Shown here: positions 16,950 through 26,298 of the stretch, in pieces
How the letters are laid out: every line of letters begins with the position of its first letter
Numbering within the stretch: position 1 is the first letter of the stretch
Origin: Metasolibacillus meyeri
Lineage (GTDB): Bacteria; Bacillota; Bacilli; Bacillales_A; Planococcaceae
Assembly (NCBI RefSeq): GCF_003049505.1
Contig: NZ_PYWN01000002.1
Location: forward strand, 1-64,000
DNA length: 64,000 nt
Reading direction: 5' to 3'
Notes under the pieces: generated by a model
Seen by the model: the letters and a program-made list of their open reading frames with translations, nothing else
What the model was told of the DNA's origin: nothing
The model's database searches: none
Program-made: the position numbers and the translations under genes

Positions 16950-17937
16950 CTTCGTCTCCTCCTTCCACAGGGTCTATAATTTGAGCAGCCATCTTTTTCC
17001 CTAGCTTACCAGGTTGTATTGTGAATTTCGGTATGTCTCCGACTTTCAATAAGAGTGGCTCATCAATTTTTTGCTCTAATGGTATAACGTCCCCGAGCTG
17101 CATTGTTAAGAAATCTTCGACTGAAATTGCCGTATTGCCAAGCTCTGCTATAACCGGTAGTGCTGATTGCTTTATACGAGTTTGTATAAAGTCTGTTTGT
17201 GCGGGTGAATTTTGCTTCGTATTAGCCTGCATCCAATAGCGCACAGATAAATTAGGTACGATTGGTTCAAGCACAACGTGAGGTAAACAAATATTAATCA
17301 TCCCTGTTGTTTCACCAATTACTGTATTTAATGAAATGACGACAACTGTCTCATTTGGTGAAATCATTTGTAAAAATTGCGGATTTACTTCTAATTCAAC
17401 GAGCATTGGATCAATTTCTACAATGCTTTCCCATGCTTCACGCAAATTATCAAACGAACGCTCAAATAAATTCGTCATAATTTTCGTTTCAATTTCCGTT
17501 AAGTTATCTACATTACTATGACTTGAACCTGCTCCCCCCATCAAACGGTCTAACATCGAATAAGCGATGTTTGGATTAATCTCCATTAAAATATTACCAT
17601 CTAACGGCGGTACTTCAAATACATTTATTAATGTCATATTCGGTATTGAACGAATAAATTCTTCAAAAGGTATTTGGTCAACAGATACAACAGTTATTTG
17701 AACATAGGTTCTTAATTGTGCAGAAAATGATGTCGTTAATAATCTAGCAAAGTTTTCATGTATTCGGGTCAAACTTCGGATTTGATCTTTGGAGAAACGA
17801 AGTGCACGTTTAAAATCATAAACCTTCACTTTTTTCGTTTCGTCTTCTTTTTTCATATCATCCGCTGACATTTCTCCTGTTGAAATCGCCGATAACAGCG
17901 CATCAATCTCAGATTGGGATAATACATCTCCTGCCAT
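16942..17937 (-). CDS. fliM: Flagellar motor switch protein FliM
   Basis: C-ring protein that binds CheY-P and sets rotation direction. 331 residues. The N-terminal CheY-binding motif LSQSEIDALLSA is at residues 5-16. The CheC-like middle domain includes IPNMTLINVFEVPPLDGNILMEINP and GGAG, and a C-terminal SpoA domain lies at about 245-320. The start is preceded by GGAGGTGG. It overlaps fliY. Confidence 0.97.
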   Translation of the reverse strand: MAGDVLSQSEIDALLSAISTGEMSADDMKKEDETKKVKVYDFKRALRFSKDQIRSLTRIHENFARLLTTSFSAQLRTYVQITVVSVDQIPFEEFIRSIPNMTLINVFEVPPLDGNILMEINPNIAYSMLDRLMGGAGSSHSNVDNLTEIETKIMTNLFERSFDNLREAWESIVEIDPMLVELEVNPQFLQMISPNETVVVISLNTVIGETTGMINICLPHVVLEPIVPNLSVRYWMQANTKQNSPAQTDFIQTRIKQSALPVIAELGNTAISVEDFLTMQLGDVIPLEQKIDEPLLLKVGDIPKFTIQPGKLGKKMAAQIIDPVEGGDEDE

Positions 17938-17973
17938 TTGCCCACCTCCATTTCAAAAGATGTTTCTCTAACT

Positions 17974-18405
17974 TTATTGTCCAGTGATGTAGTTCGTTAT
18001 ATATACTTCTCGAACTTCACCATTTTGCATTAATTCATTGATTTTAGATTTCAATGTATTTCTCAAGGTTATTTTTCCTTCTTTACCTTCTAGCTGCTTT
18101 AATTCCATATCAGCTAACTCTTGAATCGCAATATTATTTACTTGGAATAGGCGTTTTTCTAATTCCGCAGCTGCTTCTTTACTATCTGTTTGTACTTTTA
18201 GCTGTATAATAATATAACGCTTATCCAATAAATTTGTCTTAATTTCTGGCACATCCACCGATGCTTCTACAATCTCATCAATTGTAGGCTCCGTATTTTG
18301 CACGCCTTTATTTGCTTGTAAATAAATCACAAAAAATATTGCGCCAACTAAAATAATGGCAATTAAAATAATAATCATAATTGTTAACAGCTTATTACTC
18401 TTCAT
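17974..18405 (-). CDS. fliL: Flagellar basal body protein FliL
   Basis: Single-pass membrane protein around the stator/MS ring that supports motor torque. The ATG at 18405 is favoured because AGGTG lies six bases upstream; it gives 143 residues. A GTG at 18414 is the alternative. Membrane helix at about 6-29, then an extracytoplasmic domain with [12 protein letters not shown]. The start lies inside flbD (about 11-base overlap), so translation is probably coupled. Confidence 0.94.
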   Translation of the reverse strand: MKSNKLLTIMIIILIAIILVGAIFFVIYLQANKGVQNTEPTIDEIVEASVDVPEIKTNLLDKRYIIIQLKVQTDSKEAAAELEKRLFQVNNIAIQELADMELKQLEGKEGKITLRNTLKSKINELMQNGEVREVYITNYITGQ

Positions 18406-18616
18406 CTTCTTCACCTCGTAGATGCGGATTAGATAATATTTGTATATGTTGATAAAAGGCTCTCACCTTTTGTCGCACCTGCTCTTCACTTTCCAAAACG
18501 ATTAACTTGCTGCCAGTTGTTAATGTAATCGTCGTATCAGGAAAGGATTCGACGGTCTCTATGTATAATGCATTTAACGTAAATGCTTTGCCATTTAGGC
18601 GAGTAAGTTCAATCAT
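18395..18616 (-). CDS. flbD: Small flagellar protein FlbD (YlzI)
   Basis: 73-residue protein of the FlbD family, always found between the hook gene and fliL in Firmicutes and spirochaetes. The typical start [20 protein letters not shown] and the [14 protein letters not shown] motif are visible. Molecular function is not established. It overlaps fliL and is preceded by a GC-rich hairpin. Confidence 0.92.
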   Translation of the reverse strand: MIELTRLNGKAFTLNALYIETVESFPDTTITLTTGSKLIVLESEEQVRQKVRAFYQHIQILSNPHLRGEEDEE

Positions 18617-18623
18617 TGAATTA

Positions 18624-18649
18624 GGGCCGGACGAACGAAGTGCCGGCCC
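18624..18649 (-). other. GC-rich hairpin between flgE and flbD
   Basis: Arms GGGCCGG (18624-18630) and CCGGCCC (18643-18649) pair perfectly with a 12-base loop. It is strikingly GC-rich against the AT-rich surroundings and no T-run follows on either strand, so it is more likely an mRNA stability or processing element than a terminator. Confidence 0.6.
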
Positions 18650-18692
18650 GACCCTCCCTTACAATGAATTCAATTAAATAAATAATACTAAA

Positions 18693-19667
18693 TTAACGTT
18701 TTAAGTTAACAAGCTCTTGTAAAATTTCATCCGATGTTGTAATAATACGCGTATTTGCCTGGAAACCACGCTGTGCAACAATCATCTCTGTAAATTCTTC
18801 AGATAAGTCAACGTTGGACATTTCAAGCGCACTTGATACTGTTTGACCTATACCAAAACTACTACCAGCACCAAACATTGTTGGACCTGAGTTCGCAGAT
18901 ACTTGGAAGTAGTTATTTCCAACTTTCGTTAAGCCTTCTGCATTTGGGAATGTCGCCATCATAATTTGTCCTGCAAATGTTAAAATACCTTCAGCGCTTA
19001 CATATGTTACTTTCCCATCTTCCTCAATTGACATTTCCTGTGCATCTGCTGGGATATAAATACGTCCACCTTCAACATCTTCTGTTTGTAAGCCGTCAGC
19101 ATTGTTCCACACTAAATCACCAATAGCTACAGCATCATCACCCTGTAGTGGAGAGTGTCCGATAATCGACTCTTCATTCACCATGCCGTCAGTATCTGGC
19201 AACTCACCATCTTGCATCCAACCAATTACGTAATCACCATTGCTATTAACTATGAAGCCTTCTCGATCTCGATAAAAGTTACCAGCACGTGTATAAGCCG
19301 TACCTGTAAAGCCGTCGACTAAAGTTTCATCAACATCATCACCTGCCAATTTACCAACTACGAAGAAGCCTTCACCTTGTATTGCGATATCAAGCACACG
19401 CCCTGTAAATTGGCGTGAACCTGTGCCATGAATCGTATCAATTGCAGCAATTGTAGCACCTAGGCCAACTTGCTTGGCATTAACACCACCAGCGCCTAAT
19501 GAAGGACCTGATGCACCCGCTTGCGTTTGTGACATTAAGTCTTTGAAAATTACGCGACCTTTTTTAAAGCCATGTGTATTTACGTTGGCAATGTTGTTAC
19601 CAATAACGTCTAATTTTGTTTGGAAGTTTTTTAACCCTGAAATACCCGAATACATCGAACGTAACAT
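18693..19667 (-). CDS. flgE: Flagellar hook protein FlgE
   Basis: Subunit of the hook joining rod and filament. 324 residues, longer than the 264 of B. subtilis. N-terminal rod/hook signature MLRSMYSGISGLKNFQ...DVIGNNIANVNTHGFKK; variable central domain with acidic loops (about 110-230); C-terminal helix with ALEMSNVDLSEEFTEMIVAQRGFQANTRII. It has been called flgG in older annotations of this operon; the position after flgD indicates the hook. It is exported by the flagellar type III apparatus, without a cleaved signal peptide. Confidence 0.93.
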   Translation of the reverse strand: MLRSMYSGISGLKNFQTKLDVIGNNIANVNTHGFKKGRVIFKDLMSQTQAGASGPSLGAGGVNAKQVGLGATIAAIDTIHGTGSRQFTGRVLDIAIQGEGFFVVGKLAGDDVDETLVDGFTGTAYTRAGNFYRDREGFIVNSNGDYVIGWMQDGELPDTDGMVNEESIIGHSPLQGDDAVAIGDLVWNNADGLQTEDVEGGRIYIPADAQEMSIEEDGKVTYVSAEGILTFAGQIMMATFPNAEGLTKVGNNYFQVSANSGPTMFGAGSSFGIGQTVSSALEMSNVDLSEEFTEMIVAQRGFQANTRIITTSDEILQELVNLKR

Positions 19668-19711
19668 ATTGTTTTGTTCTCCCTTCGCCTTATCAATTTC
19701 TTTATTATTTC

Positions 19712-19739
19712 GATACCACGTCAGTCAGTCAGTGATATC
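19712..19739 (-). other. Hairpin with TCAG tandem-repeat loop upstream of flgE
   Basis: In the flgE leader, GATACCAC (19712-19719) and GTGATATC (19732-19739) pair over 8 bp with one wobble in the minus-strand RNA. The loop is made of tandem TCAG tetranucleotides. No T-run follows. Function unknown. Confidence 0.4.
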
Positions 19740-19764
19740 AATAGGCCTCCTTTTAAGGTCCAGC

Positions 19765-20139
19765 CTATAATATAATTGTACCATCAATATTTGTAAAAAT
19801 TTGTGCTTTCGCTTCTAGTCGATCCATAGCTGTAATAACCGTTGCATTTTTAGCATTAACGATTAATGCGGCTTGTTCTATTAAGATTAGCGGTTGACGA
19901 ACACCTTTTTCATGCGCCTCAGACACAATATCCGTTATTTGTTGCCACTCTTCATCAGAAATCGTAATATTTCTTTCTTGCAAACGCTCTATTGCATGCT
20001 TACTAACTTTTAATTGCTGTTTGCTAACCGCAACTTGCAATTGCTCCATAAAGGACTCTGTTGTTGCTTGCTTTACTTGCTTTGTTGGTTGGAACGGTGG
20101 ATGATACGGGATGCGTTGGATTGAATTCATCTGTTTCAT
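19765..20139 (-). CDS. Flagellar operon protein, TIGR02530 family
   Basis: 124-residue protein of the small family found in fla/che operons between flgD and flgE of Firmicutes. Characteristic features are FMEQLQVAV, KVSKHAIERLQERNITISDEEW and a C-terminal MDRLEAKAQIFTNIDGTIIL. It is predicted cytoplasmic; a chaperone- or regulator-like role for hook assembly is only inferred from location. It lies 12 bases after flgD. Confidence 0.88.
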   Translation of the reverse strand: MKQMNSIQRIPYHPPFQPTKQVKQATTESFMEQLQVAVSKQQLKVSKHAIERLQERNITISDEEWQQITDIVSEAHEKGVRQPLILIEQAALIVNAKNATVITAMDRLEAKAQIFTNIDGTIIL

Positions 20140-20151
20140 CTACACACCACC

Positions 20152-20874
20152 TTATTCGCCGTCAGGAGACGTATTCGTTTCGTCTGTAGGTTCTTCTGGA
20201 TTAACAGGCTTATCTTTTGATTCATCTACAATTTCAAACTGATCTTTCGTTAATCTTGTACCATCACTCAACAAATAAATAATAGAGCCATTTTTCATTG
20301 TAATGGCTTCAATTAAAGCTTCAATACTTTGCCCGTCTACTTCATAACGAACTGTTTGACCAATTAATTTGCTCGCTTCTGCAAATGGATTACCACTAGC
20401 TTCAGCTGACGAGCCACTTCCTGTAATAGAAGAAATATTCCCAGCCGAAATTGTTTTACCATCATCTAGTACAAACTGTGGCTGACCATCAACAAACTTT
20501 AATTCAACAATCGTTCCAACACCTTCAGCTGAAATCGGCTTCCCTTTTTCATCTAACTCTTCTGTTAACTCATGCCATTTTACCTCTTTACCAATAAAAG
20601 TAGTATAGGACATTAATTGTGTTTGTTGCTGTGATTCTACTAGCACCTCTATTGCTTTTGTCATATTCTGCATCTGTTCTAAAGATGAGAACTGAGCCAT
20701 TTGAGCTATAAACTCACGATCACTCATCGGATTTGTTGGATCTTGGTTTTGCAATTGGGTAATTAGCAGCTTTAAAAAGGCATCTTTCCCCAATGCACTA
20801 TTTCCTGTTTCTCTCACAGGCTTTTGATAACTTGATAAATTCAAATCACTTGACAGTTTATTTGTCGTTGTCAT
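20152..20874 (-). CDS. flgD: Hook-capping scaffold protein FlgD
   Basis: Forms the cap on which hook subunits polymerise. 240 residues. The N-terminal signature GKDAFLKLLITQLQNQDPTNPMSDREFIAQMAQFSSLEQM begins near residue 28. A central FlgD Ig/Tudor-like region contains GKEVKW, and the C-terminal tail is acidic and Pro/Thr-rich. It sits three bases after fliK, as in B. subtilis (ylxG). Confidence 0.95.
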   Translation of the reverse strand: MTTTNKLSSDLNLSSYQKPVRETGNSALGKDAFLKLLITQLQNQDPTNPMSDREFIAQMAQFSSLEQMQNMTKAIEVLVESQQQTQLMSYTTFIGKEVKWHELTEELDEKGKPISAEGVGTIVELKFVDGQPQFVLDDGKTISAGNISSITGSGSSAEASGNPFAEASKLIGQTVRYEVDGQSIEALIEAITMKNGSIIYLLSDGTRLTKDQFEIVDESKDKPVNPEEPTDETNTSPDGE

Positions 20875-20877
20875 CCA

Positions 20878-22080
20878 TTACACCTCCTCATTCAAGAACT
20901 CACTAAATGTTTTTTTATCTTCATCATCTTCCTCGTTGTGAGTTTCTTGTTCTTTGCTTTGCTGCTGTTTAAAGAAGTTATTAAAGAAGCTTTGATCACG
21001 CATATTGCGCTCTGTATCTTGTAAAGCCTGTGTGACATCAATACGCTCTACTTGGATGTTCTGTGCAGCAAGTCCTGCTTTTAATTGCTGCAAGTTCGAA
21101 TCAAGTAATTCTTTTCCAGCCACTGTTGTTGCAAGTAGTCGTGCTGTTAACATGCCATCCTTTTGCATAAGCTCAATACGAATAGACCCTAAATTTTCAG
21201 GATAAAGTTTTAACATTAATTTCATAGTACCTTGTGTATTAGACATTTGACTACGATTAATTAAATTTTGTATTTCTTTTATTAATGCTTCAGATTGCGC
21301 TGGGCGCTCAGCTGGTAACGTTACTGTTACTGTTTTAACTGCTGTTGATGCTTGCTGTGACGTTACTGGCGCTTGCTGTGAGCTGTTGTCCGTCTCTTGT
21401 TTCATCACTTGCTGGAACTCCACCAGTTTAGGTGTTGGTTGCGTATTTTGTTGCACTTGTACAGTTTGCTGTAGCTGCACCGCAATTTGCTGGAACGCTT
21501 CTTTTACTTGTGTTAGCTGTATCTCTTGCGTGTAAACTGTATCTGTTTTAGCTCCAATCGCTTCCGCTAACTTTAGGACAGCTAGCACTTTTTCAGCCTG
21601 TTGCGGTGTTACTTGGTGCTCACCTTGCAACGCACTCATAATTTGTGCTAATAAGTTTGGCGCTTGCTCTAGTAAAGTCCAAACATCCTCAACTTGTGTT
21701 TCCTCTCCAAGTAACTGCTCCACAAGTGTTACTAGTTCTTCTTTCTCCATGTTCAAAGCTGCTGCTAAATCTTCCAAATTCATCATGTTTTCAATAGCGA
21801 TAGCATCTCCATCCACTTCAACAAACAATAGTGCCTCATCGTGAGGGATATCAAGTATTTCTAAAACATCTTTAAGTGAATCAGCAGAAATTAACTCACC
21901 CAATGCACTTAAATCTGCTTCAGTTGTAGTAGTTGGTTGTGTAGGCGACTGATTCGTTGTAGCTAAAATTTGGCCAAATACTGAACCAAATTTTTCATTG
22001 CTAAGCTGCTCATTCACAGCTGCTGCTTGCTTTGGTGCTGCTACTTTTGGCGCTAGTTGCTGAATCATTGCGACATTCAT
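20878..22080 (-). CDS. fliK: Flagellar hook-length control protein FliK
   Basis: Secreted molecular ruler that triggers the FlhB specificity switch when the hook is complete. The ATG at 22080 follows GGGAGGTG and gives 400 residues. N-terminal and central regions are Gln/Thr-rich and low in complexity. The conserved C-terminal domain (about 280-365) has LMLKLYPENLGSIRIELMQKDGMLTARL and LLDSNLQQLKAGL. The acidic C-terminus is extended. Sequence outside the C-terminal domain is not conserved, as usual. Confidence 0.93.
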   Translation of the reverse strand: MNVAMIQQLAPKVAAPKQAAAVNEQLSNEKFGSVFGQILATTNQSPTQPTTTTEADLSALGELISADSLKDVLEILDIPHDEALLFVEVDGDAIAIENMMNLEDLAAALNMEKEELVTLVEQLLGEETQVEDVWTLLEQAPNLLAQIMSALQGEHQVTPQQAEKVLAVLKLAEAIGAKTDTVYTQEIQLTQVKEAFQQIAVQLQQTVQVQQNTQPTPKLVEFQQVMKQETDNSSQQAPVTSQQASTAVKTVTVTLPAERPAQSEALIKEIQNLINRSQMSNTQGTMKLMLKLYPENLGSIRIELMQKDGMLTARLLATTVAGKELLDSNLQQLKAGLAAQNIQVERIDVTQALQDTERNMRDQSFFNNFFKQQQSKEQETHNEEDDEDKKTFSEFLNEEV

Positions 22081-22099
22081 TTGTTCACCTCCCTTCAAA

Positions 22100-22702
22100 T
22101 TATTGTTGCGCTAATAATTCCGTATATCTTGCTGCCTCGGCTGGTGGCATTTTTGCAAAAATAGCCGAAAGGGCGTCTGACTTTAAGTTTGACATAATAC
22201 GAAGTGCCTGTTCATCATTCAACTCTATTAAAATAGGCGCTGCCTCTTTTGCAGACATCGATGCATAAACAGCTACAATTGCTTGAAATTCCTTTTTTGC
22301 AGCTTCTTGATCACGCTGTAATTTTTCAATTTCAAATTGTAATTGCTCTTGCTTTATAAGTAGCTCATTATTCGTTTCATTTGAAGCATCAATTTCTGTT
22401 TGTAATTTCTCAATTTGCGCTTCTTTTTCTTGTAATTCTGCTTGTAGCGTAACGATTCTTCCTTCTGTTACCGATGTATTTTCTAACACTTCTTCTTTTT
22501 CCGTGTCAAGGAATGGAATTTTTTCCTTCATACTATTTGCAAATTGGAAAACATTCGTATTCGTAAAATACGTCACGATTAATACAATCGTCACTGTAAA
22601 TAATAGCGGGATAAGAAACAGCATAAAGAATTTTTGAAAAAATCCTGGTTTCTTGTCATCACGCTCTTCCTCATTTATGTTTTCAATCTGTTTTTTCGCC
22701 AT
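22100..22702 (-). CDS. ylxF: YlxF / MotE-like flagellar chaperone
   Basis: 200 residues from the ATG at 22702; a 40-residue longer reading overlaps fliJ and is rejected. Cytoplasmic charged N-terminus, one membrane helix (about 25-48, FFMLFLIPLLFTVTIVLIV), a long coiled coil (about 75-140) and an MgtE-N-like helical domain ending in RIMSNLKSDALSAIFAKMPPAEAARYTELL. This matches YlxF and the MotE family, which supports the stator protein MotB in other bacteria. Located between fliJ and fliK. Confidence 0.88.
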   Translation of the reverse strand: MAKKQIENINEEERDDKKPGFFQKFFMLFLIPLLFTVTIVLIVTYFTNTNVFQFANSMKEKIPFLDTEKEEVLENTSVTEGRIVTLQAELQEKEAQIEKLQTEIDASNETNNELLIKQEQLQFEIEKLQRDQEAAKKEFQAIVAVYASMSAKEAAPILIELNDEQALRIMSNLKSDALSAIFAKMPPAEAARYTELLAQQ

Positions 22703-22706
22703 GACA

Positions 22707-23153
22707 TCACCTGATTTCTCTCTTGTTATACGCAAGCGATGATAGTTCATCCAATTGCTTTGCTTCAATGCGATTCTGCTCTTCTCTAAAAGCATCAAAA
22801 TCCTTTTCACGCATTTTTTCAAACTTACGTACTTCTAAATTTTTCTCCAATAGCTTTTGTTCATGCCAATTCATTTTTGAACGAGCTTGTACAACTTTTT
22901 GTTGTACATCCGCTATTGTCTTCTCCATGCTATCAATAAAATTAGCATAATGACTAATTTCATCAATTGAAGCACCAATTGTTAAGCGCTGCTGCTGGAA
23001 ATTAATCAAATCTTCTTTTTTCTTCAATAAGTCATATAGCTTTGTCGCAATTTCTTCAAAGGCACGCACAGACTCTTTATAAGCAATTTCAGATTCATTT
23101 TTTTCCTGCTCACGCACAACTAGTATTTTTTCGAATCGATATGTGTATTGCAT
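22707..23153 (-). CDS. fliJ: Flagellar export chaperone FliJ
   Basis: 148-residue, almost wholly coiled-coil protein that sits in the FliI ATPase ring and escorts export chaperones. The N-terminus MQYTYRFEKILVVREQEKNE is typical. ATG and fliI stop overlap by one base (TAATG), indicating coupling. Confidence 0.94.
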   Translation of the reverse strand: MQYTYRFEKILVVREQEKNESEIAYKESVRAFEEIATKLYDLLKKKEDLINFQQQRLTIGASIDEISHYANFIDSMEKTIADVQQKVVQARSKMNWHEQKLLEKNLEVRKFEKMREKDFDAFREEQNRIEAKQLDELSSLAYNKREIR

Positions 23154-24481
23154 TATGATGATACACCACCATTTGCTAAAGTAATTAATTCATTAACTGC
23201 TTGCTCCATTGATATATGGTCCTTGTAGCCCTGCTTTAAAAATGCTGTAATCAACGGTTCATACTGAATTGCTTCATCGATTTCGCGCGATGTTCCTCGC
23301 TTATATGCACCAATATTAATTAAATCCTCAGATTTTGCATACGTATAATACAATTCTCGTAAACGCTCTGCCGCCTTTACATGCTCAGGTTCTGTGATGT
23401 GGTTCATAAGTCGACTAACACTTTTTAAAACATTGATGGCTGGATATTGCCCTTTATTCGCTAAAGTTCGATCTAAAACGATATGTCCATCCAAAATACC
23501 TCGCACAGTATCTGCAATTGGTTCATTCATATCATCCCCATCTACTAATACTGTATAAAAGGCTGTAATAGACCCTTTTAGATTAGTACCTGTACGCTCT
23601 AATAAAGAAGGTAAAATCGCAAAGACCGAAGGGGTATAGCCTCTCGTTGCAGGAGGCTCACCAACTGCTAAACCAACTTCACGCTGCGCCATCGCAACAC
23701 GTGTTACGGAGTCCATCATCAACATAACATTCATACCACGGTCTCGGAAATATTCTGCAATTGCGGTTGCAGTAAATGCCGCTTTGATACGCATTAAAGC
23801 AGGCTGATCACTCGTTGCTGCAACAACTATTGAACGACTTAAGCCTTCCGGTCCTAGGTCCCGCTCGATAAACTCTCGAACCTCACGTCCACGCTCACCG
23901 ACTAATGCAATAACATTTAAATCAGCCTTTGTATTACGTGCAATCATGCCGAGCAATGTACTTTTTCCGACACCTGAACCAGCAAAAATTCCGACACGCT
24001 GTCCTGTACCAATCGTCAACATGCCATCAATTGCTTTTACTCCGACTTCCATTCGCTCACTAATCGGCGGACGGGTCATCGGATTAGGCGGCTGACGCTC
24101 TGTTTGTACAGTAACAAGCCCTTTCGGTAATGTGTAACCATCATATGGATTGCCCATCGAGTCTAGTATTTTACCAATTAACTCAGGTCCAACTTTTACT
24201 TCTAACGGCTTACCTGTCCCTTCAACTAAACAGCCAATTGAAATTTCACGCAATGAGGAAAACGGCATTAAGACAACAATCTCATCCCTGAAACCTACTA
24301 CTTCAGCTAATATCGTTTGCTGTCCATGCTGCACCGTTTGAACATGTATTTTACATACATCTCCAATCGAGCTTTCTGGACCTCGTGACTCAATCATTAA
24401 GCCTACTACTCTCGTGACGCGTCCAAATTTTTTGAATGTGTTGAGATTGGGTATATGTTCAATTAATTGAGCCGTCTTCAT
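23153..24481 (-). CDS. fliI: Flagellum-specific export ATPase FliI
   Basis: Hexameric ATPase of the flagellar export system, related to the F1 beta subunit. 442 residues. Walker A is FAGSGVGKSTLLGM near residue 165, Walker B is VMLMMDSVTRVAMAQREV, and the family signature GEPPATRGYTPSVFAILPSLLERTG is present. It starts five bases after fliH. Confidence 0.98.
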   Translation of the reverse strand: MKTAQLIEHIPNLNTFKKFGRVTRVVGLMIESRGPESSIGDVCKIHVQTVQHGQQTILAEVVGFRDEIVVLMPFSSLREISIGCLVEGTGKPLEVKVGPELIGKILDSMGNPYDGYTLPKGLVTVQTERQPPNPMTRPPISERMEVGVKAIDGMLTIGTGQRVGIFAGSGVGKSTLLGMIARNTKADLNVIALVGERGREVREFIERDLGPEGLSRSIVVAATSDQPALMRIKAAFTATAIAEYFRDRGMNVMLMMDSVTRVAMAQREVGLAVGEPPATRGYTPSVFAILPSLLERTGTNLKGSITAFYTVLVDGDDMNEPIADTVRGILDGHIVLDRTLANKGQYPAINVLKSVSRLMNHITEPEHVKAAERLRELYYTYAKSEDLINIGAYKRGTSREIDEAIQYEPLITAFLKQGYKDHISMEQAVNELITLANGGVSS

Positions 24482-24486
24482 CCATA

Positions 24487-25287
24487 TCAGTCCTTGCTTG
24501 TTAAAATTTCATTAAGCTTTAAACGCAGTTCATGTAGCTGTTCATCAATTGATATGACAATACGTCCATGATTCGTTTCAATATAGCTTTCGGTATTTTC
24601 TAAATCTTCATTTACAAAAATCAATAAGGGAACATCTGGTGGGAACATTTCCGCCAATTCATCACGATTTTTCGTAATTAGTTCATAATATATCGGCGCC
24701 ACGTATATTTTGATTTCTTTCATTTCACGTGCTTCTTTTAAGCCACGCTTGACGATGGCAGTAAACAGCTCATCATCTCGTTCAAGTGAGACACCTATAA
24801 TGCGTTCAGCTGCTGTTAAGGCTAATTCCAATACAACAAATTCTTGATCATCGATGTACTTTTGCGCATTTTGCTGTGCCTGCATCATCGTTTCATTAGT
24901 CATTGCAAGTGACTGCTCCATCGCTGCATTCGCTTTTTGTATCCCTTCCTCATAGCCAGCAGCAAATCCTTCTTCATGGGCCTGCTGCTCAAGCACGAGT
25001 TTCTCTTCCTGCCAAATCTGTTTTAGTTGCTCAATTGCTTGCAACTGTTCATCGCGATATTGTTCCAACTGTCGACGCTCAAATTCAATTTGTCGCCTAG
25101 CCTCGGCTAAATATATTTCACGTTCTGCATGAATATTTTCTAACGTCAGATTTTCAAAATCTTCTGTTTGATGATCTCCTTGAAAAGATGTTGGTTGAAA
25201 AAAATCTTTAATTTCAATTTTAACACCTTGCTCTGCTTCAGTTGACTGTGCTTGTATAGAGCGAATAATTCTAGACAATGACGTCAT
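24487..25287 (-). CDS. fliH: Flagellar export regulator FliH
   Basis: Stator-like partner that regulates FliI. The ATG at 25287 (preceded by GGAGG within the end of fliG) gives 266 residues; the GTG at 25299 is the alternative. Features: Gln/Glu-rich coiled coil (about 50-150) with the glycine-containing AHEEGFAAGYEEGIQKA segment, then a globular C-terminal domain with LALTAAERIIGVSLE and INVE-like YIETNHGRIVISIDEQL. It overlaps fliG by 17 bases. Confidence 0.94.
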   Translation of the reverse strand: MTSLSRIIRSIQAQSTEAEQGVKIEIKDFFQPTSFQGDHQTEDFENLTLENIHAEREIYLAEARRQIEFERRQLEQYRDEQLQAIEQLKQIWQEEKLVLEQQAHEEGFAAGYEEGIQKANAAMEQSLAMTNETMMQAQQNAQKYIDDQEFVVLELALTAAERIIGVSLERDDELFTAIVKRGLKEAREMKEIKIYVAPIYYELITKNRDELAEMFPPDVPLLIFVNEDLENTESYIETNHGRIVISIDEQLHELRLKLNEILTSKD

Positions 25288-26284
25288 CTCCTCCACCACG
25301 AGCTATAATAATTTCTCCTGCGTCTTCTAAGCGACGAATAACTGCTACAATACGAGATTGTGCATCCTCTACATCCCGTAAACGTACCGGCCCCATAATT
25401 TCCATTTCCTCTTTAAATGTCTCTGCCATACGCTGTGACATATTGCGGAAAATAATATCTTTTACTTCATCAGAAGAAACTTTCATAGATAATAATAAGT
25501 CTTCATTTTCGCAATCGCGAATAACGCGTTGAATTGAACGGTTATCAAGCGTAACAATATCTTCGAATACGAACATACGCTTCTTGATTTCCTCTGCCAA
25601 TTCTGGATCTTGGATTTCGAGTGCATCCAAAATCGTTTTCTCTGTTTGACGATCCACACCACTAAGCACTTCCACAACTGCATCAACGCCACCTGTTTCA
25701 GTGTAATCCTGCGTCACAGTAGAAGATAGCTTGCGCTCTAAAACAGACTCAATTTCACTAATGACTTCTGGTGATGTCGAATCCATCATTGCAATACGCT
25801 TTGCAATATCTGCCTGAACCTCTTGTGGTAGTGAGGATAAGATGACCCCCGCCTGCCCTGGTTCTAAATAAGATAAAATTAAAGCGATTGTTTGTGGATG
25901 CTCATTTTGAATAAAATTGAAAATTTGAGCTGGATCCGCTTTACGTGCAAAATCAAAGGGTCTTACTTGTAGCGATGATGTTAAACGATTTAAAATCGCT
26001 TGTGCTTGATCGCTTCCTAATGCCTTTTCTAAAACTGTTTTTGCGTAACCAATACCACCTTGTGTAATGTAGTCTTGCGCTAATGCGATATTGTGAAATT
26101 CCTCGATAATTTCTTCTTTCATATGTGATTCAACTTTTTTAACACTTGAAATTTCCAATGTTAAACGTTCTATCTCTTCTTCGCTTAAGTGTTTATATAC
26201 CGAAGCCGACACTTCTGGTCCTAATGAAATTAATAGTAGGGCAGCTTTTTGCTTTCCTGTTAATTCTTTATCTTTCTTAGACAT
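25271..26284 (-). CDS. fliG: Flagellar motor switch protein FliG
   Basis: C-ring protein that contacts the stator and generates torque. The ATG at 26284, seven bases after GGAGG, gives 337 residues (B. subtilis 338). N domain LTGKQKAALLLISLGPEVSA; middle domain with the EHPQTIALILSYLEP motif; C-terminal domain with charged torque residues around DIVTLDNRSIQRVIRDCENEDLL. The last codons contain the fliH start. Confidence 0.97.
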   Translation of the reverse strand: MSKKDKELTGKQKAALLLISLGPEVSASVYKHLSEEEIERLTLEISSVKKVESHMKEEIIEEFHNIALAQDYITQGGIGYAKTVLEKALGSDQAQAILNRLTSSLQVRPFDFARKADPAQIFNFIQNEHPQTIALILSYLEPGQAGVILSSLPQEVQADIAKRIAMMDSTSPEVISEIESVLERKLSSTVTQDYTETGGVDAVVEVLSGVDRQTEKTILDALEIQDPELAEEIKKRMFVFEDIVTLDNRSIQRVIRDCENEDLLLSMKVSSDEVKDIIFRNMSQRMAETFKEEMEIMGPVRLRDVEDAQSRIVAVIRRLEDAGEIIIARGGGDDVIV

Positions 26285-26298
26285 AGCCAACCCTCCAA

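Noticed and set aside
22703-22822. 40-residue N-terminal extension of YlxF
   Set aside because: It lies inside fliJ; the ATG at 22702 has an AGGTGA site and matches the family.
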